Part shown: positions 45,522 through 56,032 of the stretch, piece by piece
Position numbering within the stretch: position 1 is the first letter of the stretch
Layout: every line of letters starts with the position of its first letter
Translations under genes and position numbers: made by a program
Assembly: GCA_032821775.1 (NCBI GenBank)
Contig: JAVLRN010000007.1
Location: forward strand, 1,054,001-1,118,000
DNA from: Sanguinoderma infundibulare
Taxonomy: Eukaryota; Basidiomycota; Agaricomycetes; Polyporales; Polyporaceae
DNA length: 64,000 bases
Direction: 5' to 3'
Notes under the pieces: generated by a model
The model's database searches: none
Seen by the model: the letters and a program-made list of their open reading frames with translations, nothing else
Told to the model about the DNA's origin: nothing

Positions 45522-46494
45522 CTAGAGCGGAGTCTCCAGCAGAACCTTGGTCAACAGCTCCATACCCTCGGCGCGGTAGTCGTCCGTTTCAATCGTCACT
45601 GGGGTATCCCCGTCGAGGAGAGTCAGCAGCTTCCTCGACTCAAGTGAGAACTAAGGCCAAGCGGGGACACTCTTTCCATACGGGTCGAGATGGTTGACGA
45701 AGTTGACGAGGTAGTCCGTCAGCTCCTTGCCTCCAAAGATCTCGTTGATGTCCGTGCCGTGGAAAGAGCCGACGACAGGCAGCGACTTGTCGCGCTTGAA
45801 GACTGTATAACATCCATCAGCCAGCCGAGGAAGGGAAAGCATGAATGAGAGTAGACGTACGGTACATCCAGACATTCTGTTCGGCCGCGGTATGCTGCAG
45901 GAACAACCTGCGGACTGACTGGAAAGCGGGGTCTCCAACGATGGCGGCGTGCCTCTTGAATTCCGGAGTAAGGGCGTTTGCGGTGCCTGTGTCGAAAGGA
46001 GAGCCCTGAGTGATGTTTGCCGGATAATACTCGAGCAGCGCCGCCAGATCGTGCTCGGAAATGCGAGGAAAGTAGTTTTCCCGCAGGTACGTAGCGAGCT
46101 CCGCCTCGGTCCTGTTGAAATACGTTTCTGAGCGATTCCGAGTCGCGGAGGACCAGGAATGAACACCACTTGCTGGCCCATAGATGGTGGCATTGTACTT
46201 CCCCGCGTATGCATCGTTCGGGAGAGGCAGACGGTATCGTAGATCGCCAATGCTGTAGTCCATAGGACAAGGGACATCAGTGAATGCATAAGAAAGATAC
46301 AGATAGGAGACAGACGGCGGTTTGACGAAAGGGATGCCCAAAAACCTGTTCACAGTGCCGTCCGAAGTGCCGAAGAAGATCCAATTGTTGGGCCGAATCG
46401 TAGGTGAACCATCCGCGGGCTTCGTGGACAGAGCTGCGGAGGTCAACGTGGCCCAGAGAAGACCGGGTAGGAGGAGACATGACCAGCTAAGCAT
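45522..46494 (-). pseudogene. Type-B carboxylesterase pseudogene, catalytic core deleted
   Basis: Starts with a signal peptide (MLSWSCLLLPGLLWATLTSA) and the family N-terminus (VNRFLGIPFVKPP, SIGDLRYRLPLPNDAY). It then jumps from IYGPAS to NRTEAELATYLRENYFPRIS, skipping the region that holds the nucleophile elbow (WGESAG in the gene at 11.2 kb). After the His-containing segment VVGSFHGTDINEIFGGKELT it reaches VPAWP and an in-frame TAG at 45652-45654. Past this stop the same frame continues with recognisable family sequence (KLLTLLDGD, DDYRAEGMELL) to a final TAG at 45522-45524. Both the deletion and the stop argue for a pseudogene. Confidence 0.9.
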
Positions 46495-46949
46495 CGTGCA
46501 ACGCATAGAGAGTATCTCTGACCTCGACACGGACGTGAAGCGGATTTAGATATTTATGCAGTCGCATCCGGCGATGTATCTCCGGCGGGCTCGTAAGCGT
46601 ATGAGCACAGAAACTCGTGGTGGAGTCATCGCTTGGAAGCTGATTTGTTGCCCGGATATGTCCATTGAATAGACATACACTGTTGGCCTTCCGCCTGATG
46701 TCTGCGTCCCTGGGCAGTCGCCTAACCGCAATCGTTCGGACCCCGCGGGGTCGCGCACCTGCTCGCGTTTGCTTGCTGTCTTCCTTCCGCAGAGGAGAGT
46801 CAGCACCCCGCCTGGAGGTCAAGTTCCATTGCTTACGTTGATTACTTATCGCTCTTTACGGACACTGTACTCCTGCAATATGACCTGCCTTCGGCGTGCA
46901 TTAGTGCTAGGACCGTTTGGAGCTCGTGCATTACCAACCGGTGACGCTA

Positions 46950-47296
46950 AATTCCCAGCAAACGTCTTTGAGTACCACTTTTACAGGTCCATATTCGGAA
47001 ACATTGAACGTTCCCTTGTACGTCTCGTTTGGGACAGGGAGACGGAGTCGCAGATCGCCGAGTTGTTGTCCACATAACATAACTACGTCAGTCCACAGAT
47101 ATGAGCAGGAAATGATAGTGAGACATACGGTGGCTTCGCAAAAGGGATTCCCAAGAATTTGTTCACGGCGCTGTCCGAAGCGCCGATGAACATGCCGTTG
47201 TCGAGCTGTGGGTGAGGAGTGTCCATCGGTCTCCGAAAGGATGGTGACGGTGAACGCAGCGAGGCAGGGCAGAAATAGGCACGGCCAGAGGATCAT
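46950..47296 (-). pseudogene. Type-B carboxylesterase 5' fragment
   Basis: Only the first ~100 codons remain: a hydrophobic leader (MILWPCLFLPCLAAFTVTIL), then in a shifted frame LDNGMFIGASDSAVNKFLGI and PFAKPP, an intron, and GDLRLRLPVPNETYKGTFNV with SEYGP. No similarity to the family is seen after that. It lies in tandem, same orientation, beside the deleted copy at 45.5-46.5 kb. Confidence 0.82.
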
Positions 47297-47604
47297 AGCG
47301 CGACTCATCAACACCATCTCCGGTTTAAACGAGGGTGTTGAGGGCTGAGGCGGCTTGGAAGTCAGTCAAGTATTTATGGAAGTCGTATACCGGTCTCATG
47401 CGATCGAAGATGCTTGCATGCGGTTGCGGCGACTCTGCCGTCTTTCGTCTCTCTGTCATCGTCCGACGTTGAGTAGCACTCGAGTCCAGCCCAGCGGCTG
47501 CAGTCGGCGGGTCGGGGCCGGCTGCCGGAAGAGCCGGACGCCGGTGGGACCCCAAGAAGGAGGAGTGGCGCTGGAGCCGAGGGCGGCCCCAACGGAGAGA
47601 GGTT

Positions 47605-49548
47605 TTGCGACGTTGTGCTGCCATCGTGCTTCATGTCTTCCTCGTCGTTAGCGGTGACATGCAGACCGTCTGGTTTCCTGTCCCCGTCACCACCCTTTTT
47701 CGCCGGATCGTGAACGTCGTCTCCGCGTTCTCCATCTCTCATCACTACCTCCAAGGTCCTGCCGACTCTGAGGCACCACGATCTGGACCGTATTCCCTGC
47801 GATGGCCTGCCTGGCTGGCCAAGTCCCAGAGATTCAACTCTCTGGGCGCCCCTAGCAAGCATCCCGTCAACACTCTGGACGCATACATGGACCTGTCAGA
47901 ACGACCCGAAGTCGAGGATCCTCCCGATCTCAATCCGCCAGCGTCCAACCCCTACGACTCTTGGACCCCTGATCAGATCCATCTCCTCATCAGCAATCCC
48001 GCCTTGTATGATCCTCTGCGCAAGCCCCGATACCCCATTGTACTCTGTCATGGTGAGTAAACTGTGACGGAGCCGGCTCGGGGAATTGACACCAACGCCG
48101 GCTAGGACTCTACGGCTTCGACGTCCGCGGACCGTCGTCGTTTCCCATCTTACAGCAACACTACTGGTCTAATGTCCTGAACGTCCTTCGGGGCACGGTT
48201 GGCGCAGAGGTTCTGGTGACAGGCGTACCCAGGTAAGTTGTTGATTTGTGATATGTCCCGCACCTCCTGATCCTTCGTTAGCACTGGGTCAGTGACCTCT
48301 CGTGCAGAGAACCTCGACAGGTTCCTCCGGGACAAGGCTTCTTCAAGGGGCGTTAATTTTGTCGCGCATTCCATGGGAGGTCTCGACTGTAGGCATCTCA
48401 TTACCCACATCAAGCCTTCCGATTATGTCCCGCTCTCGCTCACGACCATCGCAACTCCGCATAGAGGAAGCCCATTCATGGACTGGTGCAAGGTAGAGTG
48501 CACCCATTCATATCCATCCTTCCATCTTTCCAACACATGTCTCCAGCAATACCTCGGACTGGGTAGATTCAAGGACGAATCCTTCCGACTCGCCGCCACA
48601 CAGTCGCATCGAGAGCCACCAGCATCTCAACGAGAGGCAGCCGAGAATAAGGCCGCGGCCTCGATGAAGTCCCTCCTCTCAATCGCGTCCCTCCCGTCCT
48701 CCTTCACGACCCTCCTCCTCTCCCTCCTCGACTCTCCCGCTTATGCGAACCTCACTACAGCCTACTTAAACACGATCTTCAACCCCAACACGCCCGACGA
48801 CCCCTCCGTCAAGTACTTCAGCGTCGCCGGCCGCACATCGGGCATTGGCATCTGGCACCCGCTCTGGCTGCCCAAGATGGTCCTCGACGGCTTCGAGTCC
48901 CGCGAGCGCGCGCGCATGCGTGAACTTGGACATCCGCTTTCGGACGCGGACAGCGAGTGGGGTAACGACGGGCTCGTCACCGTCCAGAGCGCGCAGTGGG
49001 GCGAGTTCCTAGGCGTGCTCGAGGGCTGCGACCACTGGGAGATTCGCGGGGCGCGGGGGATTGACGTCGACCTGCCGTCCATACCTGGTTCCGAGTCGTG
49101 GAATTTTGCGGACTGGGGCCGGTTCGTGCGCGCGTGGAAGCGGGAGGAGAAGGCGGCGGCGAGGGAGGCGGGCGCGGCGACGCTCGCGACGGCTGCAGTC
49201 GGGCTGGCCGAAGGCGACGGCGAGGAGGAAAGGGACCCGAGGGAAAGGCCGGGGACGGAGAGCATGAACGCAGACGAGGTCGTGAGGAGCTCGACGGACA
49301 AGCTCTCTGCGGTTTTCGACTGGATCGTCGACTCGACGCCTGCAAAGGCTGCGCTCGGTCCTCTGTCATCGCTGTCATTAGGCCCCAAGCCGGGCGAGGA
49401 GAGCGGCAGCGGTGGTAGGGTGGAGGAGAAGGAGAAGGTGAGGGAGAAGAGCACGAAGCCGGCGGAGCGGAATGACCTGGCCACGAAGATGGACCTGGAG
49501 CGATTCTACGTCGCGCTGTGTAAGAAGCTGTATGACGAGGGGTTGTGA
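47605..49548 (+). CDS. Triacylglycerol lipase, Tgl2-like alpha/beta hydrolase
   Basis: Predicted lipase acting on acylglycerols. Exons: (start)-48052, 48106-48232, 48282-48492, 48547-49548. Landmarks are the oxyanion-region strand RYPIVLCHGLYGFDV, the nucleophile elbow FVAHSMGGLDCRHL, TIATPHRGSPFMDW, an acid-loop candidate EWGNDGLVTVQSAQWGEF, and a likely catalytic histidine in LEGCDHWEIRG. The C-terminal ~130 residues are Ala/Glu-rich and disordered, ending DLERFYVALCKKLYDEGL. Family members are cytosolic or mitochondrial. The start is uncertain: ATG at 47605 gives 595 residues, ATG at 47659 is an alternative. There is no duplicate in the window. Confidence 0.85.
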
Positions 49549-50044
49549 TTCCGTTGCAAGCGTTGTGTGCCGTACTTTGATTTGGTGCGTCTCCTCTCCC
49601 GTCACATGGTGTATGTGTATCATTAGTGTGTATTGTAAGTGCCCTTAATTGGCAGATACGGCTTTGACTTTGGACAGTACATTCTTGTCTCCCCGCAGTG
49701 CCTGTTCGGACGACTCAACCCTCTCGCTTGTCGGCTGTGTCTGCTGATTGATGGGCTGCCCGTGAACTTGCTCCAGGGCCTGTCTTGAGTGATAAGGGCC
49801 GACCGCATCCTTTCACATGGCTCCGCACCCTTCAAGGAGGAAGTCTGGCTGCCTGGCTTGGCATACATGCAGGTATGCCAGCGATGCGTCCACGCTGCTG
49901 TCAATCCTTCCTTGCTCATATGCCACTGACGTATCCCCTTGATAACCTAACGGTCGCCCGCCGAAGCCCACTCCATCCCTCCTTCCCAGACACACTCGAA
50001 AAGCCAAGTCCTCTCTGCGCCTCTTCCTTCGCGTGCTCAGTATC
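49549..50044. other. Intergenic stretch
   Basis: Separates the lipase from the DUF6535 gene; holds the 3' UTR and promoter respectively. No gene is supported. Confidence 0.4.
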
Positions 50045-51188
50045 ATGGTTCGTGTATTTTCGACGGTAGTGTGAGATTCGTGTCGTTGACTTCCGCGGTT
50101 CGGTCGCCTTTCTCAGAACCCTGTGACATCCCAGACGATAGAATCGGTTACGAGGACACCTTCCTCTGGGGCCTCGTTGGCAACGGATCAAGGCCTTCAA
50201 CTAGAAGATGCTACCCGGCCGGTTTGTATCAAGAGTCAGCCACCATGTTTGCTAACCGGTGCCTCGAAGGTTCAGACGAGCGAAGGTGGCGTACTCAGCG
50301 GATCCCTCCCATGGGAACTGCCATCAATCGAGGTACGGCTCAAGCTGAGATCTTGTACGTATACGGCATGACTAATACACCCATAGGAGTTGATGAAAAA
50401 GTTCCGTGACACGTACACCAAAGCAGAAAGGCAGGAAGCCATTTTGAAGACGGCCGAAGTGGTACGGAAGCACAGCGAGGAGTTGGTCAAGAAGTGGAAG
50501 GAAGAGATAGACACCCTGCTCGTTTATGTGCGTCGCTTAGCAGCTTCGCGTCGATTGTAGCTGACGTGACTGATTGGTCGGGCAGGCGAGTCTCTACTCG
50601 GCGGTCCTCGCCGTGTTCAACGTCCCATCACTGTACTTGCTCCTCCAGCCACCTGCTCCGGATCCCACCCTCGCCGTCTTGCAGGAGATATCCCTACAGC
50701 TTAACAGCCTCACCCTCAACCCTCTCTTTCTCGACTCTATCCAACAGCAGCTGTCCACTAGCGTACCGAATGCCCAAATCAAACAAGCACAATCGTGGGC
50801 TGTCACCCCGAGCATCCTCTGGCTCTCGGCTCTCACATGCAGTGTCGCCTCCGCGTCCGGTGGCATCATGGTCAAGCAGTGGATCCGCGAGTACCAATCC
50901 GGCCTCTTCGGCACCTCCGCGGAGATGGCGCGACTCCGTCAGTACAGGTTGAACAACCTGGTCAAGTGGCGAGTCGGCGAGATCGTAGCCCTTCTCCCTG
51001 TGTTGCTCCAAGTCTCCCGATCGCTCTTCTTCGCCGGGCTCCTCATCCTCTTCTGGAACCTGCACCACACCGTCGCCATTGTTGCCAGCGTCCTTGTGGG
51101 CATCGTGATGTCCTTCGTCATCGTCTCAACCATCATGCCCGTCTTTCGGAGCGATTGTCCTCTCACTGCCGACACACTGCATCAGTAA
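50045..51188 (+). CDS. DUF6535-type membrane protein
   Basis: Five exons (50045-50065, 50117-50221, 50270-50332, 50387-50527, 50586-51188) give 310 residues. The N-terminus is Ser/Thr-rich; then KKFRDTYTKAERQEAILKTA and VKKWKEEIDTLLVYASLYSA open the domain. Membrane segments are LYSAVLAVFNVPSLYLLLQ, ILWLSALTCSVASASGGIMV, VALLPVLLQVSRSLFFAGLL and VAIVASVLVGIVMSFVIVST. The KQWIREYQSG and RLRQYRLNNLVKWRVGEIVA segments between them are typical of DUF6535, a family of unknown function expanded in Agaricomycetes. It ends soon after the last helix, shorter than many relatives, which carry long C-terminal tails. The first exon, only 21 nt, is tentative. Confidence 0.78.
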
Positions 51189-51869
51189 AAGTGTCAGCGG
51201 GCCGTAGCACCCGGTACCATATCAGTAGACCACTGTAGCCGCCATTGCGCAGCATATCATGAGTGGTCACTCCAATGTTCTATGTAGCAAAGTATAGCGA
51301 ACAAGTCCCCTTTATAGTACATGATAGCGGACCTAGACGTAGTGAGCAGAAGTGGGATGAGGACATGTTACTGCGGCAAGGGCAGTTCCCTGGTGTACTT
51401 GTCCTTGGACATGTAGAGATGGGCTATCAAGGTTCGAGGTCATGGAGTGCGCAATCGCAAATTTGCATGAAGAAGGTACGTGCGTATGTACATACAATAC
51501 ATGAGTAGCGACAATCGACCTGGACTAGTATTGCGAGAGACCAAACTACGGATGCAGGAGTCCGTCCAGCGCACCAGGAGCTCCTGGGGGAGCGCCCATC
51601 ATGGAGTCATGGTCTCCAGCGAGACAATCCCGTCCTCGACTCCGACCCCAGGCACCACGCCCTCGTCGTTGACGATGATGTGTGTGTCCGACGGCAGTTC
51701 GATTCCCGTCACTCTGGGCGTAGCAGGAGCACCGATGCGAACGGCTAGGTGGGAGTCCATTTCCACGTCCCGGTCATCCTCGGTCTCAGTCTACGGTCTT
51801 GAGTTGGTGGCAGACGTCGAGGTGGATGGACCGACTGAGGCATTGGGCACATTGAGCAGCGATTGATGT
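51189..51869. other. Intergenic stretch
   Basis: No gene supported. It lies between the DUF6535 gene and the chimeric pseudogene. Confidence 0.4.
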
Positions 51870-52236
51870 GTTCGCCTCGTGGTGTTTGCAGGCTGGTCCA
51901 ACACTGGTGACGCAGCTCCGGATGTGCTTGCTGCCGTGGACACCGATGTTGGACGATGTACTGGAAGGTGGGGGATAGGCGGCGTGCTTGTCGTAGAATT
52001 TCGGGAGGAGTGTCAGGGCAGGCTTCGGGGGGTGAGGGCCGGGCGGGGCGAGCCCGTAGAAGATGGCCGGATTCTCTGCCAGTGGCGGCGGCAGGGAGAT
52101 GCGGAAGTCGTGGAGGATATGGACGAGGCGCTCGAGGCCGCCGTCCACGGTCACAATCTCGCGGATGTGGGGGGGCGTGGAGGTGATAGACGAGGTGGGT
52201 GAGCGAGTTAAACAGGGGCAGTAACGAGTCGCTGTC
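51870..52236 (-). pseudogene. Fragment of an unrecognised (possibly armadillo-type) fungal gene
   Basis: Continues in the reading direction from the phosphorylase fragment: SLLPLFNSLTHLVYHLHAPP, HIREIVTVDGGLERLVHILH, ENPAIFYGLAPPGPHPPKPA, KFYDKHAAY and, after a damaged stretch, SNIGVHGSKHIRSCV. From memory this resembles the conserved N-terminal part of a large basidiomycete protein with armadillo-like repeats; I cannot name it. It stops after about 120 codons with no continuation. It is therefore a gene fragment joined to the start of another gene. Confidence 0.6.
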
Positions 52237-53104
52237 CTGATCGATGAGATCCTCAAGGTTGAAGTCAAGCTGGTCGATCCCATCCTGGTACTTGTCCTTG
52301 AGGCCGAGGTTGAGGAGCGCGTTGTCGAGGGTGCAACTCTAGCGAGAGGTAGTACGCGTGCTTGGGGACCTTGCGTGAACAGTGCAGCTGGGTCTCGTTC
52401 CAGTTCACCTGTGGCGCGTTCAGGGTGCAAAAGTTCAGGATGTATGCACCAACAGATTCAGAGGAGGCGACGTATGAGGAAGTTGTCACGGACAGAGAGC
52501 GCGGCGGCTTAGTAGGCACCGAGGTTGTCGAGGTTGTACGCCTGACGCGCGAGCGAGGTGCGGACATGATGCACGATGGAGTTGGCGGTCGAATTAGTTT
52601 CTGAGGACACAGGAGTAGTAGTCAGTCCTGGGCCAGTGTCGGAGACGAGGAGCGGACGCGAAAGACGGACGACAAGCTTGCGATAAGCGAGTTCGACTCT
52701 CGGCAACGGTGCAAAGCGCGCTGCAGCAGACTGCAGCACGAGGCTCCTGAACGCTCGGCCAAACAATCGCAGCGCCTCCATCTCGACTCTCGATGTCGTC
52801 AAAAGTACTCCTCCCTTCGATGTGCGCGCATATACACATACTAAAACACCGTGCTCACCCTTAGTCAAGCCGGGAATGCTGTCCTTCCAGATCTTGTCGT
52901 CTCCGATGGGCTATTTTTCCTGTCCAGCGGCGTCAGTCTCGGCGATGTACCCTAGTGACAATGTGTCCCGTCAACACCATCTATTTGTACCAGACGCATA
53001 CAAGAACAGCACTCACCGGTAACCACCTGCACATGCCTGCGCGCGGCGGCCTTGGGCTGTTTGGTCGGTTTCCCGATCGTCGAGGGGTCGATGGTGGAAG
53101 TCAT
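52236..53104 (-). pseudogene. Glycogen phosphorylase 5' fragment (broken)
   Basis: The first ~130 codons of glycogen phosphorylase: MTSTIDPSTIGKPTKQPKAA, GYIAETDAAGQEK, then PIGDDKIWKDSIPGLTK, VHHVRTSLARQAYNLDNLGA, VNWNETQLHCSRKVPKHAYY and DNALLNLGLKDKYQDGID. It carries a TAG at 52911-52913 where the family has Trp (QEK-W-PIG), and a deletion of about 11 nt in the YYLSLEFLMGR region that shifts the frame. At LEDLIDQ the similarity ends and the fragment below begins. The catalytic and pyridoxal-phosphate domains are absent. A TATA-like box (TATAAAA on the minus strand, 53211-53217) remains upstream. Confidence 0.88.
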
Positions 53105-53630
53105 GGTCAGACGGGTGTGGCGGGGTTGCTGAGAGGAAGGTAGAAGTTTTCCGAGCGACGCGCAGGTGGTCGCGCACAAGAAAGAGGAAGGGGATTGAGA
53201 GGGATCTGCGTTTTATAGGCACGAAAAGGAAGACCGGACGGTGTTGCCGCATCATCAGCCTGCACGGAACTCGTCTAGAGCTGGGTGAAAACAGCTAATC
53301 TCCGCTGGAAACACCAATTGCAATTCCCGCCGTTGTCCGCGAACAATCATATCAATCGTATTTGGACGGAAGATGACATGTTGTGTCTGTCGGCATGCGT
53401 CGGCGACTTACTTGTGAGTCTCTGAACTCGCACGCTCCCCTATTGACTCCCAATCTATGATTGTCAGAGTGTTTTGGGTCACTATCTTACCACATACTTC
53501 GCAACACTTGGTGTTGACTGCGGTATCCAGATACATGTGTACAAAGCTACGACTGTGCTATCGATTCATCGACGAACGCGACGCTCGGAACACCAACGTG
53601 TCCCTCAAAAACTGAACCTTTTTGACGCGA
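53105..53630. other. Intergenic stretch with a leftover promoter
   Basis: Holds the former upstream region of the phosphorylase fragment, including its TATA-like box at 53211-53217, and the 3' flank of the first MFS gene. Confidence 0.4.
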
Positions 53631-55443
53631 TCACGCTCCAACCAGACGCTGTCTCGCCAACCCGACCGCAAGGCTCCCGACGCCTGTCGCCACGGCGCAC
53701 GAACCCACAAAGATCTCGACCGGCCCGTACCCGAACCTACCGAACCTCCCGTCTATGGCCGAGGACCCGCCGGCCTGGAGGAGCAGTCCAGAGATGATGG
53801 GCCCAATCACAGCGGAGACCCCTTTGGCGAGGGCCATCCCGGTGAACGCCATACTGGCGAACTCGGGCGTGCCTCCTGCACATTCCACGGCGGCGTTTGG
53901 CCACGTCGACGAGAAGCCTCCGCTCTGAGCCATCTCCCAGTCAGCATACAGTTTGCAGGCGGAGGACGGAGGACGATTATGGCAATGAGACTCACCAGGC
54001 CGCCGAACACGATGGCGAAGAAGTACAAATAGATCGCGGCGTCCGCGAAACCCCAGAGCAAGAACGCGCCGAGTGCGCTGCCGACGGCGCTGACGACCAT
54101 GACGGAGGGGTACGGCATGCGGTCGGTGAGGTGGCCCATGATGACCTGGCCGACGACGGAGGACGAGTTGAAGAGGGAGAGGACGACCGTCGCCGTGAAC
54201 TGGCTCGAGAGGCCCCGCGTAAACGTCGGGATGTAGAGCGCCACGGGGAACTGCGAGAGACCTTGGAGGAGGATCGTCAACGCCTGTGCAGAGGAGGGTT
54301 CATAGTCAGCCTCGATGCAGACTTGGGGAAGTCAGCGAGGAATAGGAGGCGGGAGAGGTGCTCACGAAGCTCCAGAAGAGCGAGGTCTTGAGGAAGTCGA
54401 GCCGGGAAGGGATGAACTTCGGCCTGCGCTGGCCTCCAGTGAACTTTGGGACCGGGAACCGGCTCCGCATGCCCAGCAGCGCGAGCGCGGAGCAGACCGT
54501 GGTGCCGATCGCCCAGATGCGTAGCGTCCAGCGGAGGCCGACACGGGTGAGGAGAGCATTGAGGATGAGGGGAAAGACAAAGCCGCCGACGCCGGTGCCC
54601 GAGAAGATGATGCCGCCTGCAAGCCCGCGCCGCTCGGAGAACCACTCGGGGAGGAGCTTGATGACGGGCATGTAGAGCATCCCGCCGCCCACGCCAACGC
54701 CGACGCCCTGGAGAAGGATGAGTTGCCACACCTGTTGGTGTGTGCAGTGTTCAGTCGACTGATTGCCGTTGAATTAGGAGGGAAGAGAACCTGGGTGGCG
54801 AAGCTAGACACGAAGAGGGAGACGAAGTACAGAGCGAGGCCGCACCACATGGACGTCCGGAGGAAGTCAGGATATCGCCGCAGGAAAAACCCCATGAAGA
54901 AGTTCTGCCGCACGAAAGGGGTGTCAGTCTTTCGCGTCCTATACGAATGGGGTAGAGAGCTGACCTCTCCATATTGAATGGCCAGAGAGATGGTGCCGAT
55001 GGCGGCTATGGCGATCCCGGATGCTGATTCGAACGGAGGGTTCGAAGTATAATAGTCTGGAGAGGCATTAAGCATCAGCATGAGGAAGCGAAAAGGTAGA
55101 CTGAGCATGCCTTGGAATATACCGTAACTGAAGGAGCTCCGTCAGCACGCATTTCACCTGAAGCCCAGAACCCGAACCTGAAGCCGAATCCCCATACCAT
55201 CGTCTCCAAAACAAAGGCCGAGGCGCAAAAAGTCCACGCTTTGATTCCACGATCTACCGGGGGGAGCTCCTGGACATTGACACCCTCCAGCGGGTCGGCG
55301 ACTCGCAACACGGATATGGATGACTGGGCAGACAGAGTGGTAGGACTCGCCGGATTGCTGTCCTTGAGTTCTGAGAGCGGTTTCATTGCATGGCTTGACT
55401 CCATGGCTGGTTGGTCGCTGTTTGACGATACCTCTATGGCCAT
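53631..55443 (-). CDS. MFS monocarboxylate-type transporter, copy 1
   Basis: Twelve-helix major facilitator of the fungal monocarboxylate porter (MCT/MCH-like) type, predicted in the plasma membrane. The cytosolic N-terminus (MAIEVSSNSDQPAMESSHAM...) ends with QELPPVDRGIKAWTFCASAF, the start of helix 1; then SYGIFQ, YYTSNPPFESASGIAIAAIG, VWQLILLQGVGVGVGGGMLY, LLPEWFSERRGLAGGIIFSG, GLRWTLRIWAIGTTVCSALA, LFNSSSVVGQVIMGHLTDRM and KGVSAVIGPIISGLLLQAGG. LPEWFSERRGLAGG is the signature loop of this family. The intron after SYGIFQ starts with GC (CCAAG|GCATGC); the equivalent intron in copy 2 starts with GT. The substrate is unknown: carboxylates, riboflavin or other small acids are possible in the family. 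Confidence 0.9.
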
Positions 55444-56032
55444 ACCTTTGAACTCGAGAGTGTTGGGGAGCAGTCAGAGGCCAGCCAGCCAGCGAAAGAA
55501 CCGGCTTTCGAACGCCCGATGCCCGATGACCGATGACCATCCGAGTCATCTCGCGTACAGTGCAACCAACTCGGTTGCCATATCTGGTACGACGATCACG
55601 ACTTCTGCGATAGTCGGACCGTGCCGCATCCAGTAACGTTAAAGCTTAACAACTTGAGCTGCAGTCGGCCATAAGATGGTAGGAATGCGGTCCGAACTCT
55701 TTGGTTCGTCAGTACCACGCTCCACCTCTAGAGTCTGTCTGGCAAGGAGGGCGCTACAAACGTCTAGTCTGGTCATTTTACAGCCATTACACTAGTACTG
55801 ACACGCCCCGCATGTCGTACGTAAATATCATGTCTACAGTCTGCTCTATGATCTACAACAGTGTCCCACGACGTAATCCCCAAGAACACTCAGAAAACAT
55901 GAAGTCTATTCTAGTCTGCCCAAAGCGCTGTAAACGTCCCTCCAAAACCCGTAAAGACACGAGACGGTGCCGTAAAATCTCTAACTCATAACAGGATCGA
56001 GCTGCCTTTTGATGCCTCGGTCATCCTCAACG
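55444..56032. other. Intergenic stretch between the tandem transporters
   Basis: Contains the promoter of copy 1 and the 3' flank of copy 2. No gene is supported. Confidence 0.4.

Noticed and set aside
43610..46494. Kinase B plus adjacent carboxylesterase as a block duplicated intact from 0-14 kb
   Set aside because: In the left block the kinase is next to a hexosaminidase, and the carboxylesterase is 10 kb away. Similarity ends shortly after each kinase, so these are separate events or the block has been rearranged.
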